Of a stretch of 64,000 nucleotides of DNA, positions 1 through 11,763 are shown piece after piece. The stretch's first letter is position 1; the number at the start of each line of letters is the position of its first letter. Origin of the DNA: Takifugu bimaculatus (lineage: Eukaryota; Chordata; Actinopteri; Tetraodontiformes; Tetraodontidae); NCBI GenBank assembly GCA_004026145.2, contig CP034992.1:17330801-17394800 (forward strand), read 5' to 3'. Under the pieces are notes generated by a model. The model searched no databases, had not been told where the DNA came from, and saw only the letters and a program-made list of their open reading frames with translations. The position numbers and the translations under genes are program-made.

Positions 1-585
1 ACCCTGCGCAAACAGCAAGAGGAGGAGAGGAAGCAGGAAACTGAGCGCTCCAAGAGAACTTCCAGCAGCTTTGGGTAAGCAGCCGCAGATTTGTTTGTCC
101 CGTCACTCCTGGTTTTGGAAGTTTAAATGTGTGGATGTGAAAACTAAAACAATCCTCCTTTCNNNNNNNNNNNNNNNNNNNNNNNNNNNNNNNNNNNNNN
201 NNNNNNNNNNNNNNNNNNNNNNNNNNNNNNNNNNNNNNNNNNNNNNNNNNNNNNNNNNNNNNTTAGATTCAAAAGTTAGACCATTTCTGGGTAGTGCTGC
301 GGTTGCGTAACCATTTTATTGTTCCTTAATTCTGCCAGACTGAAGAGCAAAGTGGTCAAAGGTGTTGTCAGGCAACAACCACCACACTGGAGCTCCACGG
401 GGAGCACCACCAATCACACCACCAATCACACTCTGCTTATCGATCCGTGTGTGTGTGTGTGTGTGTGTGTGGGTGTGTGTGTGTGTGTGTGTTGCATTAA
501 AATGACCATAACGAACACTCAGTGAGACAGCACTTTGGCTGCAGAAGGTTGCTCAGATCAGAGAGCGTGTGTGTGTGTGTGTGTG

Positions 586-659
<74 letters not shown>

Positions 660-2455
660 AAGAGTGAGCAGAGCAGGGCTTGGCCTCTCTGGGAGAGCTG
701 CTCTTATTAACGACATCAGACATCGCTGCTTCTGATTTTCACTCCCCTCGTGTCAAATGAAACAGAACTTTAACATGAAAAACCCTTTTTGGCTAACGCT
801 AACGAGCCGCCATTCAGAGTGCGGAGGTGATATTTTCACACCTTCCCTCCTCTTCCTTTAAGCATAAAGAGAAACGAGCGAAGGCCAACGTTGACAGCAG
901 GCTCGATACTTCCTTTCTCACCCCAACAAACACATTCGGAGGCGTTCTGGTCAATCGTGTCACACGTATTGTGGTTGTAGCAGCCTCTGAACGCTTCCTC
1001 TGTCCTCACCTAGTTCCCTCTGTCCTCACCTAGTTCCCTCTGTCCTCACCTAGTTCCCTCTGTCCTCACCTTGTTCCCTCTGTCCTCACCTAGTTCCCTC
1101 TGTCCTCACCTAGTTCCCTCTGTCCTCACCTAGTTACTACAGCAGCTACGGCCAACGTTCCCTCTGTCCTCACCTAGTTCCCTCTGTCCTCACCTAGTTA
1201 CTACAGCAGCCTCTGAACGCTTCCTCTGTCCTCACCTAGTTCCCTCTGTCCTCACCTAGTTCCCTCTGTCCTCACCTAGTTCCCTCTGTCCTCACCTAGT
1301 TACTACAGCAGCTACGGCCAACGTTCCCTCTGTCCTCACCTAGTTCCCTCTGTCCTCACCTAGTTCCCTCTGTCCTCACCTAGTTCCCTCTGTCCTCACC
1401 TAGTTCCCTCTGTCAACACCTAGCTCCCTCTGTCCTCACCTAGTTCCCTCTGTCCTCACCTAGTTACTACAGCAGCCTCTGAACGTTCCCTCTGTCCTCA
1501 CCTAGTTCCCTCTGTCCTCACCTAGTTCCCTCTGTCCTCACCTAGTTACTACAGCAGCCTCTGAACGTTCCCTCTGTCCTCACCTAGTTCCCTCTGTCCT
1601 CACCTAGTTACTACAGCAGCCTCTGAACGTCCCCTCTGTCCTCACCTAGTTCCCTCTGTCCTCACCTAGTTCCCTCTGTCCTCACCTAGTTACTACAGCA
1701 GCCTCTGAACGCTTCCTCTGTCCTCACCTAGTTCCCTCTGTCCTCACCTAGTTCCCTCTGTCCTCACCTAGTTACTACAGCAGCCTCTGAACGTTCCCTC
1801 TGTCCTCTTCTAGTTCCCTCTGTCCTCACCTAGTTCCCTCTGTCCTCACCTAGCTCCCTCTGTCCTCACCTAGTTCCCTCTGTCCTCACCTAGCTCCCTC
1901 TGTCCTCACCTAGTTCCCTCTGTCCTCACCTAGTTACTACAGCAGCCTCTGAACGTTCCCTCTGTCCTCACCTAGTTCCCTCTGTCCTCACCTAGTTCCC
2001 TCTGTCCTCACCTAGTTACTACAGCAGCCTCTGAACGCTTCCTCTGTCCTCACCTAGTTCCCTCTGTCCTCACCTAGTTCCCTCTGTCCTCACCTAGTTA
2101 CTACAGCAGCCTCTGAACGTTCCCTCTGTCCTCTTCTAGTTCCCTCTGTCCTCACCTAGTTCCCTCTGTCCTCACCTAGCTCCCTCTGTCCTCACCTAGT
2201 TCCCTCTGTCCTCACCTAGCTCCCTCTGTCCTCACCTAGTTCCCTCTGTCCTCACCTAGCTCCCTCTGTCCTCACCTAGTTCCCTCTGTCTTGCCGCCCT
2301 TCAGACGCTCAGAAAAGAGGAAACCGTTTCACTGCCGTTCATGTGTTCATGAGCCTCATCAGTTTCCTACGATGCTGCTGAGAAACGTCTCTGTCACCCA
2401 AAGCGTCGACTGTATCGACACGCAGGGCGAGAACAGCACACACACACACACACAC

Positions 2456-2545
<90 letters not shown>

Positions 2546-5500
2546 CGTTAACGGAGGTAAAAACAGCTGCAACACTCAGGTGGCAGACGATCACGGTGCA
2601 GCAGCGCTCTGAGCTGATTCACACACGGGAAATAAGGACACAGGCAGTCGGAATCTCACACAACAGTTGTGTTCAGCTTCCCAGATCTATTTAGAACCGG
2701 CAGAGTTCTGCCAAGTGGGAACGGGAGGGAGGAGTGTTTCATCTGTGCTCGCCTGAAGTTCTGTCTTTGTTTTCCACGATGCGTTCAGGGTACATTAACT
2801 CTCCCGTCTGTCTCTCGCTGCAGTCTCACCTACAGCGGCATGTGTCTGGCATCAGACGCACAATTCAGCGACTTCCTGGATGGGATGGGACCAGCTCAGT
2901 TTGTCGGGCGACAGACGCTGGCAACCACGTCCATGGGTGAGGAAGAAGCAACCATTGTGAAAAGTGACAAGATCAGGCTGTTTCCAAGGGCAACAGTGAC
3001 CTCGTTTGACTTTATTACCTTTAAAACCAACGTATCGTCAGGACCGAGCGTCTGTCCGCCGCTGGTCAGCTCTAACTGGGTCAGTTTCCACGCTGGCAGC
3101 CAGACGGCATCCTTGGCCCAACAACAGTCACAAACCCACTTCCAACCTGCTGCCCAGTCACAGACAGGGAATAGGGGCAGCACAGACGACAGCAGCATTT
3201 CCAGGGAGTTGATGGAAGCTTTAGGTTCTGCTTCCACGTGAAACACCTTCAACGTGTCCTTCTACGACAGCCTGCTCTTGTTTTGGAACTGCCGGAGGTC
3301 ACAACCACAACCTGGTAAAGGATGTGCCTGTTTTCACAGGGGACGTGGAGATCGGGTTGCTGGAGAGGAACGGCGGTCTGGAGGTGGAGGTCGTGCCAAG
3401 CCAGAGGACTCACCATGAAATCAGGATCCAAAACACCTCCAGGTCTGTCCCATCATCACCATGAGTACAGTTACAGTACAGCAGAGGGCTTTATGCATCG
3501 AGAATGTAGCCAGCCTTCCTTCCTTCCTTCCTTCCTTCCTTCCTTCCTTCCTTCCTTCCTTCCTTCCTTCCTTCCTTCCTTCCTCAGTCAGCATCAGTTC
3601 ATCAAATTACTTTGATGCTTGATCCACAACCATCCAAAATGCAATGGTGCAGTTCTTTGACAGCTCTGTAATAATATTCCAGATACAGTGGGGACCTCTA
3701 CTTACGAAATTAATTGGTTCCGGAAGTTGTTTCCTAACCTGAAAATTTCGTAAGTAGAGACACGTTTTCCATGTAAATGCCCTAATCCGTTCCAAGCCCC
3801 CAAAAATTCGGACAAATTTTTTTTATAATGATTATATTATGATTATAAAAATGCATCACAACATGTAACAAATACATGTTACAATTAGATTACCGCACAA
3901 CAAATGTAGGAATTCAGTGCAAGGCTTCTCCAGGAACAAAATGAACTTTATTACAGGCTAATCTTACATTAGCCGTCATTACTAGCAACGAACGTTAACA
4001 CTTGTGGTAACACCGCCATCTAATGGACAAACATACGAACACCCACAATAAATAAAGTTAAACAAAGGCGATGCTGGGATACACACAAACTTGTACATAT
4101 TGACGTCCCTCCTAGCCAATGGGAACAGGAAGATGCTAGGCAATAGCCAATGGCAGAGCAGCTACAAGCATGTTTGTGTTCACTAAACTCTGCGAGCTGC
4201 GAGTAGCAGCGGTAGCGTATTTTTGCCTTTTGTATCCTAAAATTTCTTTCGTAATAAGAGGAAATATTTTCCTGTCGAGACATTTCGTAACCTGAAAATT
4301 TCGCATGTAGAGACGTTTGTAAGTAGAGGTCCCACTGTAATAATATTCCAGATAACAATATTCCAGATAACATTATTCCAGACAATAATATTCCAGATAA
4401 TGATCTCCTTGGACAGAGAACACATGAGAAACACACAAATGTGAGGAGGAGACCAGGATGAGCGTAGATCAAAGCCATGAGGTTGAGAGCAAAGCGAGTA
4501 AAGAAATAATAGTCACAAGTCTCTGTTATTAGTAGAGGCGGTGTTGCCTAGCAACAAAGTTTTATTCCAAGGAATCAGGCCACCCCTCTGATGTCTGCTG
4601 ACACTGACCACATCTTCTGAACCCTGATGTCTGAGATGATAAATGTGGTTGGAACCTCTGTTGCACTAAAGGCTCTGAGGCATGTGAGCAAATCTGACTC
4701 CCTCTGAAAGAAATGTAAATTTTTAATGTGCTGGGGGAGCGCACGGTGTGTTGAGTGTGAGGAACGTCTGGCCAGGAGAGCCAATATCTGCGTCTAATCC
4801 ATCTTCCCACTCTAACTCTCTCACAGACTTTAAGGTGCCACAAACGCTGAAGGGGAACCAAAGTTCTGCTTTAACTTTTCTTCTGCTGTCGTTTCAGCGG
4901 CCTACATCAAAGTTTACCTCCTGGAAAACGGCGTCTGTGTGGCCAAGAAGAAGACCAAGTCGGTCCGGAAGTCTCTGGACCCTCTTTACAACCAGGTCTT
5001 GGTCTTTCCTGAAAGTCCACAGGGGAAAGTGGTGCAGGTAGGATATAAAAGAGCTCTCAAATCTCATAGTGCTGTTGATGCTGCTCACACAATGATCCGA
5101 CAACTCCAGAAATGAGATGATGCTAATGATCATCGAAGCCTTTTATCTATAAACTATCAGGAGTAAACTGAAACCCTCAAGCACGAACCTGTGGAATCCG
5201 TTATCAGGTCAGATCTACCAGAGCAGAAATATTACAGCCCATTCATGTTTTAGCTGTCAGCCCTGTCAGCCTCATCACTGTCTGATGTTCTGGTTCTCCA
5301 CCACAGCCTGGGGCCACGTGCGCTGTCACTGGGAAATATCAACACTTCCTGGGAAACATATGTGTGTATCTTCAGCTCCCACATGGCTCTAAATAAAGCA
5401 GCCGCTATCAGCACATCACTAAAACATAAACCCTAAAACTGGCTCCTACCAGCAGTGATGGCCGTGCCACCAGGGGGCAGTAAAGCAGCCTCCTTTATTC

Positions 5501-7020
5501 TCTGAGGTGCATACACAGGCTGACCTTTGACCTTCCTGCACAGACAGCAAGAGTGATCAAAAATCCACCGACTTTGGCATCACCGGAGCCTGAAACATTC
5601 ACTCATCTTCGGGTTTGTGGGGGAATTTCAGAGTAAACGGCGTTTGGAGGCGGAGGCTAGCGGCTGTGCTCCAACTGCTGTCTGCCGTGTAATTAGGCAC
5701 CAGCCGCCTCCCTCTTAATTATCTGCTGTCGGCGACGCCGTCCTCAAACCTCCAGCACGCTCATTCATGCTGGATAATGAAACGCTGAAATAAGCTGTGT
5801 GTTGTTGTGGCTTCCTGATGGAGAGAAGAGGCTCAATTATGATGTCAGGGAATTCTTTTAAAACCTCCGAGTTTCAAAAGAATTGCACAGCATTATGATG
5901 CTCATCACACGCTCATTTCCAAAGGTCATGGGGTCTGAGCCCGGCGCCCCCACAGGTGAACTGTCAGGATGCCGCGTTCCTCCAGGACTGGTTCCCAGGA
6001 ACGCCGTCTGGATTGCTGCTAACTCTCCTCCCGCCCAGCCAGTTTGCCCATGACTCTGCAGGCTAATCCTCATTATCACAATCTTTCATCTCTGCCGTTC
6101 AAGCACGTCTCAAGCTGTATTTCAGGCACTAAATCCTTCCACTAAATTGAATTTGCTTTAATGGGCTGGAAACAATGAAGGGAACGTCAAGCAGGTTCTG
6201 ATTTTCCTGACACGTTCAGTTCAGGCGTATCGAGAATTCGGTGGAACAGAGTTATCGATGTCCTGACCCAGTCACAGCGGTGACTCGACCCCCAGCTGAA
6301 CACAGCAGACCAGACATTGTATCTATCAGAGGAAGGAACAGGTTGGCAGGATTTTCTGCACCTTCTAAATGTAGAACCTTCTACCTCGACAAGACATCCA
6401 TCAGTAAAACAGAGCTGTTGTGACTCTGGAGGAAACACATTAATCCTGCATCACTCGCCCCGGCTGTGGCCTTCAATCAGGTGACTCTAATGAGTTTCTC
6501 ACAAGAGGCTTTGGTGTCCACCTGCACCACGACTGAGAGGCTGGACGCTGCGTTTCTGATCCCAAATCCCCATTTTCAATGACGTCCCCAGAACTCCTGT
6601 TCCTGGCCCACAGGCAGCGGCACGCAGTGGATGGACATTTGTGGTTTTCACTATTGTTAGTTTGAGGGATGAAAAACACGTGAAACCCCTGATTAAAGGC
6701 CTGATGAAAGGGCTGATCAAAGGCCTGATCAAAGGCCTCGATGCCACTGAAACATCAACATTAATCTGATTGTGTCTAATATCTCCGATGTCCTCCTGCA
6801 GCTGATCGTCTGGGGCAACTATGGACGAATGGACCGCAAATGCTTCATGGGTGTAGCGCGGATCTTGCTGGAGGAGCTGGACCTCAGTACGATGGTGATT
6901 GGCTGGTACAAGCTCTTCCCTACCTCCTCAATGGTGGACCCAAAAATGGCGCCACTCATCCGCCATTCCTCCCAGATGTCCTTGGAAAGTACCCTTGGAC
7001 CGTGTTGTGAGCGATCCTAA
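1..7020 (+). CDS. rims4: RIM-family presynaptic C2 protein, rims4-like (partial, five exons seen)
   Basis: Exons: 1-74 (cut by the window edge), 2824-2936, 3340-3442, 4898-5037 and 6802-7020 (TAA at 7018-7020). All junctions are GT-AG and phases agree (2, 1, 1, 0). Exon 2824-2936 encodes CLASDAQFSDFLDGMGPAQF, the block before the C2 domain in short RIMs; the next three encode a C2B domain (AYIKVYLLENG, WGNYGRMDRKCFMGVAR, GWYKLFPTSSMVDP) ending SLESTLGPCCERS. Remembered family sequences point to RIMS4 over RIMS1-3 (LYNQV, PESPQGKV, final ERS). Short RIMs (gamma-RIMs) lack Rab3-binding and PDZ parts and act at presynaptic active zones and in neurons generally. Odd points: exon 3340-3442 has one extra base near 3395, shifting the frame before the QARGLT motif; the first exon is unusually Glu/Lys/Arg-rich and is assigned mainly by phase. 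Introns hold a minisatellite, microsatellites and a DNA transposon. Confidence 0.88.
163..262. other. Assembly gap (100 N)
   Basis: Exactly 100 N in the first rims4 intron, the conventional size for a gap of unknown length. It begins 88 bases after the splice donor at 75. Confidence 0.99.
447..655 (+). repeat. Two (GT)n microsatellites
   Basis: (GT)n runs at 447-492 and 566-655 in the first rims4 intron on the sense strand, separated by about 75 bases of unique sequence. They are complementary to the (CA)n run at 2437-2543 in the same intron. Confidence 0.95.
979..2290 (+). repeat. 20-bp minisatellite with higher-order structure, rims4 intron
   Basis: Unit TTCCCTCTGTCCTCACCTAG, roughly 50-60 copies. 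Runs of 2-8 units are punctuated by a spacer reading TTACTACAGCAGCCTCTGAA (a variant with AGCTACGGCC at about 1134 and 1300). A rare variant, CCTCTTCTAG, occurs at about 1803 and again at about 2130, 327 bases later in the same context, showing that a block of many units was duplicated. On the sense strand each unit is a pyrimidine tract followed by AG, like a 3' splice site; on the antisense strand each unit contains AGGTGAG, like a 5' splice site. Confidence 0.97.
2437..2543 (+). repeat. (CA)n microsatellite
   Basis: About 53 CA units with one CG interruption, in the first rims4 intron, 280 bases upstream of the acceptor at 2823. Confidence 0.97.
3515..3584 (+). repeat. (TTCC)n microsatellite
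   Basis: About 17 tandem TTCC units in the rims4 intron 70 bases after the donor at 3443; it forms a 70-base pure pyrimidine tract on the sense strand. Confidence 0.97.
3686..4337. mobile_element. Non-autonomous mariner-type DNA transposon (MITE-like), 652 bp
   Basis: The ends are inverted repeats: the left end reads CAGTGGGGACCTCTACTTAC and the right end, on the other strand, CAGTGGGACCTCTACTTAC. TA lies on both sides (3684-3685 and 4338-4339), the target of Tc1/mariner elements. Just inside the left end is a second inverted repeat, CTTACGAAAT with ATTTCGTAAG. There is no transposase reading frame. The flanks share a longer direct repeat (CTGTAATAATATTCCAGATA on both sides), and the right copy continues into further degenerate copies. 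It sits inside a rims4 intron. Superfamily assignment rests on the TA duplication and the CAGTG ends only. Confidence 0.8.
5467..5480 (+). promoter_or_regulatory. CTCF-like motif
   Basis: CCACCAGGGGGCAG matches the vertebrate CTCF core. It lies in the last rims4 intron. Motif match only; occupancy unknown. Confidence 0.4.
6688..6738 (+). repeat. Short 12-13 bp tandem repeat
   Basis: Four degenerate copies of GCCTGATCAAAG about 65 bases upstream of the last rims4 acceptor. Confidence 0.7.
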
Positions 7021-10000
7021 GACTCATGCACACATCAAATGTTGTTTTGCTATTTCAACCAAATATTGAGACCCATTTTTATATACTCTGTAGCCCCCGC
7101 ACCCAGGGAACACCTGATGGTAACGCCCCCGGCACCAGCGGGCGCACGTCCACCCACACTTCAAGCTCAACCTCTGACTGTAAAATCACTCGAATGTCAC
7201 TTTGACACCTAATGTATTCTTTTTAAATTTGTTCCCGCGGGATGGACGTTGTTCTGCTGCTTCAACAAAGCACCTTCGGAAGAAACAGGACGCTTCTTCA
7301 CAAAGAAGAGAAGGGTTTAACGAGGACACTCCAGAGCAGGGCTTGGTTTCCAACATCGATCAGGACCTACTGGGAACACAATGCACCTTCCCAGCCTACA
7401 TCACACCCCCGTTCCCAGGACTCCTCCTGGTCTTGCTTCTTCTCTTTGGAGGCTTCAAAGTTCTGGACTATCAGCAAACTAGACTCAAGCGGCACTTTTG
7501 AAGATTTTACAGCTGCATGAAAAGCAGCAGCGAACGTCTTCGGAACATTTCAGGCTGCTTCGGTTCTGTCTCACTCATTTAGCACATTGACGTTAGGTTG
7601 AAGAATGAAAGCTCTGCTGTATTTTATAGGACTTGGTCTAAAATATGAAAAGAACTTTTATCTTTTAAGTGAAATTAGACAGAATAACCCTGCTGCGTTT
7701 GGATGGAGCCAGTTCGGAGTTCCTGAGACCAGAAGCTAATTTCACTCGTTTACGTTTAATTTATTAGGAAAATATCAGATAAGTTCAGTGAGTGCTGCGT
7801 CGGCAGGGAGGAGCCCATGTTGCCGCTTCATTTTGGAATCGTGTCAGTGTTCCGCGTTATTATGGGCATTCCAGGCTCACCAGGACAGAGTTAAAACACG
7901 TTTCCCAGTGTAGCAGATGAAGGGCCAGTAAACACTGCAGCTGTTGCTGGTCCAAATGTCTTCAGCTACTGTAGCTATTTTGTTCCCTTCAGCATTCAGT
8001 GAGCAATGTTTCTAATCAAATTCATTTATGCTAAAGGTGAGTGAGGGTGTGAGGAAGACAACGGCCCCCTGCTGACACTGAAGCGCTCGCTGTTACTTCA
8101 GCTACACCAGCTACACACACTCGTTAGCTCCTAATCTGGAACTCCAGTTTTACCATTCCAACTCTTTTTTAAAGCGATGCTAACATTTGTCGAACAATAA
8201 TCTCTACTGTGCCATTTCCCACCAGCAAGTGTCTTCTTCTTCTTCCTTTTCTTCAGTTATACTGCTCGCTGCTATTGTCAGCAGAAGCAACAGCCCACAA
8301 CATCTGACAGCAGCTTTCAGGCTGTGCAGAGAAGCATCTCTTATTCCAAATTACAGCCCTAATCCAAGAACACCAGAGGCACCTGGTGATTAGCTGCAAA
8401 AGTCAGCATGGAGACAGGAAAAGAGGCAGGGAGAGACCTTGGAATCATCTCAACACGGCTGGATGACACAAATAGGGAAAAGGGAACACATCATGCACTG
8501 CAGAGAATTTAGGGGTTCAGTAAGGAAGAGAAGTGTGTGTTTATTTGGGCACTTTACCAATCTGACTGTCTTTTTATGTATATAGAGTTTTGTGGTTGTT
8601 TGTATCTCTGGATTGAGCCAAAGGTGACGACTGTAACAAAGTAGTTGACGTTAAAAGGAAGAGATTATCCTTGCTAGTTACTTTAAGACTGTAGCATTAG
8701 CATCTGATAGCATCTGCATGACAGCATAAAGTTGAATTAATTTAGATAAAGAAGAGACTGATTCAATAAGCATGAGTTCAACGCTACAGAGCGGCAGCGA
8801 CCTCCTGTCTGTCAGGCTGAGACCCAGATTATCCTGAGAGAGACTTTAAAATGTAGCAATTTAAGAGTCACACTTACTTCACACCACTAAATCTCACCTC
8901 ATTCACCCATTTAACTGAAACTATTAATAACCATAGACATAGTTTGGACTAATTTAAAACACAAACATGGAGATCTGTTTGCCGGTGGCCTTGTCACAGG
9001 GATAATTAATAGTAATGTATTTATTGAGGTAAAGAAAGAACTGTTCTGTAAAGCAATAATCACGAAGCAGCGGCCGTCGTTCTGGTCGTCATGAACACCA
9101 ACACACATTTATTCCGTGTGAGTCAACAGAACCAGTCTGGTGGACGTCCCCCCTGTTTCCACAGAAGCTTTATAATAATCATCATATAAAAAAGGATTAT
9201 TATTTCAAGCAAGTTGGAAAGGATTTGATCCATTTTCAGTCCTGAGCTCATGAAGCTGAACTCCGGGGGGGGGGGGGGCGGCTCTGCGTTTGCTCCTATA
9301 TGTTGTGATTCTGCTCAACATGAGGATTAGATGTTTGCCTTAAAAACAGATTAAAATATTAAATCTGGTGCTGAAGCGCTTCATGGAAAAACCCTTTTAA
9401 TTTGATTTGAATTTTCCTCCTCCCCCAAAAGAGCTGCAGAGTTAACAAACAGCAAATACACATGAAGTCTGACGTTACCTGAAAAAATGCATCAAAGTGT
9501 TTATCAGGCTGAGCAAACGGCGGCTAAATGGGCATTTATGGATGTGATCCCAACACTTTAGTGGAAACGATCACTTTGATAGATAGACGTTAATGAATTC
9601 ACTCCGCTAAATGTGGCTCCCTAGAATGTGGTTTGTCTGTGTCCTTTGTGCCAAAAACACCTATTTTGAGGGCTTTTCTCCCACACAAGAACATTTAAGT
9701 GTTTACACACGTTGCATTTAAGCTTCTGTAGGAAGGATGAGAACTAACGATGGCATGAAAAGGCTCCTCGTCCATCCCCATCATGTATGAGCTGCTGTGG
9801 AAATGTGGTTTATTGTGGCGTTTAATGTTGATTCTAATGAGGAATATCGATCCTGTCACCAAATGTTCACACTTCAGGAGTCGGCACCGGACTTTGAATC
9901 AGTCCAAGGTTCACAGCAACACTTTGGCCTGGCCTGAGATCAAAGATTAATCTAGACATTAAATGGAAGGTTTTCGTCTTTGGTTTTGTGTTGGACCCCG

Positions 10001-10168
10001 TCGGGTCCTGTTGATGTCGCTGTTTTACCTGCCGAGCGGCGGATGAGGCGGCGCCGGTGCGTTCGTGCTCCATTCAGGAGATCCTGATGCTGATTGCAGC
10101 ATCGACGTGGGCGAACCTGTCGTGATCGTGCTCTCACCTCCATCACGAAGAATAACTGCTTCAGATTG

Positions 10169-10222
10169 TGTAGTTTGAACCCTGTAGTTTGAACCCTGTA
10201 GTTTGAACCCTGTAGTTTGAAC
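10169..10222 (+). repeat. 14-bp tandem repeat
   Basis: Nearly four perfect copies of TGTAGTTTGAACCC. Confidence 0.9.
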
Positions 10223-10550
10223 TAGATGTTAGAGTTGCCATGGTTGCATCCTCTGGTTCTGATTGTGTCCAGCACATGGATGTCGATTACTACGAATTGT
10301 AACGTGAGTAGAGGCCTTAAACACATGAATAATATTCTGTCAGGGCAAAGGAATAAGAATTTTTAATGAAAATGACGCAAAAAAGTCTCACCGTGTCACC
10401 ATTTTAGCCCATTGCTTCAAGTAATTTAAGTGTCATTTAAGGAAATGATTATATTTGTGTATGTTCTTTATGAATTTCTGATATTTGAACTGGTAATTTG
10501 TGAATCTTAACCCACCTCTTGCTGTGGGCTTAACTGGACAAAATAATAAT

Positions 10551-10556
10551 AATAAA
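10551..10556 (+). terminator. Possible rims4 polyadenylation signal
   Basis: AATAAA followed by an A-rich stretch and then a T/G-rich segment (TCTGTCTGATGCTGCTG). The only good candidate found after the rims4 stop; it implies a 3.5-kb 3' UTR. Confidence 0.4.
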
Positions 10557-11683
10557 AAAAGAAAAAGAAATCTGTCTGATGCTGCTGTTCCTCTTTCTAT
10601 TTATGCCTGAATGAGGAAGAATATATCCCAAAACAGGGATTTGGTCCTTTAAACAGCCAGACGCTCAAGAGCACGAAGAAAATCAGGTCATGGAGTCGTG
10701 GAGGGCGGTGGGAACTGGGTGAGGCTTCAGGTGCTCTTCTGAAGGACAGATCAAGGGATCAAAGGAAAACCCCAAACGCTGAAGGACAAACATCCTTCCA
10801 CTAACTGGGATCACTGACGCGATTCCACTCGCATGGTCGTCTTCAGGGTCGGTCATCACAGAACCGGAGCGTTCCAGCAGTCATGTGACCAGGCAAGCAG
10901 AGGATCACATGGTGGCAAAGCTCCGCCCACTGGATTTAAAGGAATCCCAGGACGTTGGTTCCTGTTGGTTAAAGGCTCCTCACACCTTCAGAGAGGCTCC
11001 GTCTGCCTCCATCGGGCCGGTCTGGATCACTTCCAGCCACCTCCTTCCTGTGTACGTTCTCCTCCGGGGGCCCGTAGCTCCGGAGGGGACATGAACGCTG
11101 GTTCAGGTCCCACCAGCAGCGGCTCCCATCCCAGGGGGAGGAACCTTTTTGAGACAATCCTGCAACATCGCAGCTTTCATGCACCCAGAGGCTCAGAGAT
11201 GTAGAAGTCACATGACGTGTTGTAAATACACTCGTTTTATCCTATTAGAGGCGTCCGCCTCTGTCCTTTACACTGTGAATATGACCACAGTGTGGTTCCA
11301 TCACCCTTTTCTTTGGACCTTTCACTCCTCAACTCCGCCATCTTCATCTGGAGCATCCCTCCTTTTCCCAATCCCTCCTTTTCCCAATCCCTCCTTTTCC
11401 CAATCCCTCCTGTCACTCAGGAATTTTGCTCACACTGTCTCTTTATGGCAGACGGCCAGACTCCCTGGCGACCAAACTGATCGGCTTGCTATTAAGCTCT
11501 CTCGCTCTCTCTCACTCGCTTTCTCACACACACACACAGACACCCCCCCCACACACACACAGACACACACACACAGACACACACACACACACCAATTGCG
11601 TGACAGCGAGACAGGTCACACTGGGCAGACTCTCACAGTAAAAGCATGACTTGCATGCACATGCGCAGATTGGTAGGCAGAGA

Positions 11684-11688
<5 letters not shown>

Positions 11689-11750
<62 letters not shown>

Positions 11751-11763
11751 CACACACACACAC
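11689..11763 (+). repeat. (CA)n microsatellite
   Basis: About 37 CA units with one CG interruption; a shorter CA-rich tract lies at 11524-11594. Confidence 0.95.

Larger units (their letters stand above)
7021..10556 (+). other. rims4: Probable rims4 3' UTR
   Basis: AT-rich sequence with no recognisable coding exon on either strand. The first clear AATAAA after the stop codon is at 10551. It contains a CTCF-like core on the minus strand at about 8063-8076 and a 14-bp tandem repeat at 10169-10222. Extent is inferred; intergenic DNA may begin earlier. Confidence 0.45.

Noticed and set aside
979..2290. CRISPR-like reading of the minisatellite (repeat plus spacer)
   Set aside because: The 'spacers' are identical copies of one 22-base sequence, so it is a higher-order minisatellite.
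4020..4478. 152-codon minus-strand frame with repeated SGILLSGI
   Set aside because: It overlaps the MITE and the ATTCCAGATAA repeat next to it; no transposase similarity.
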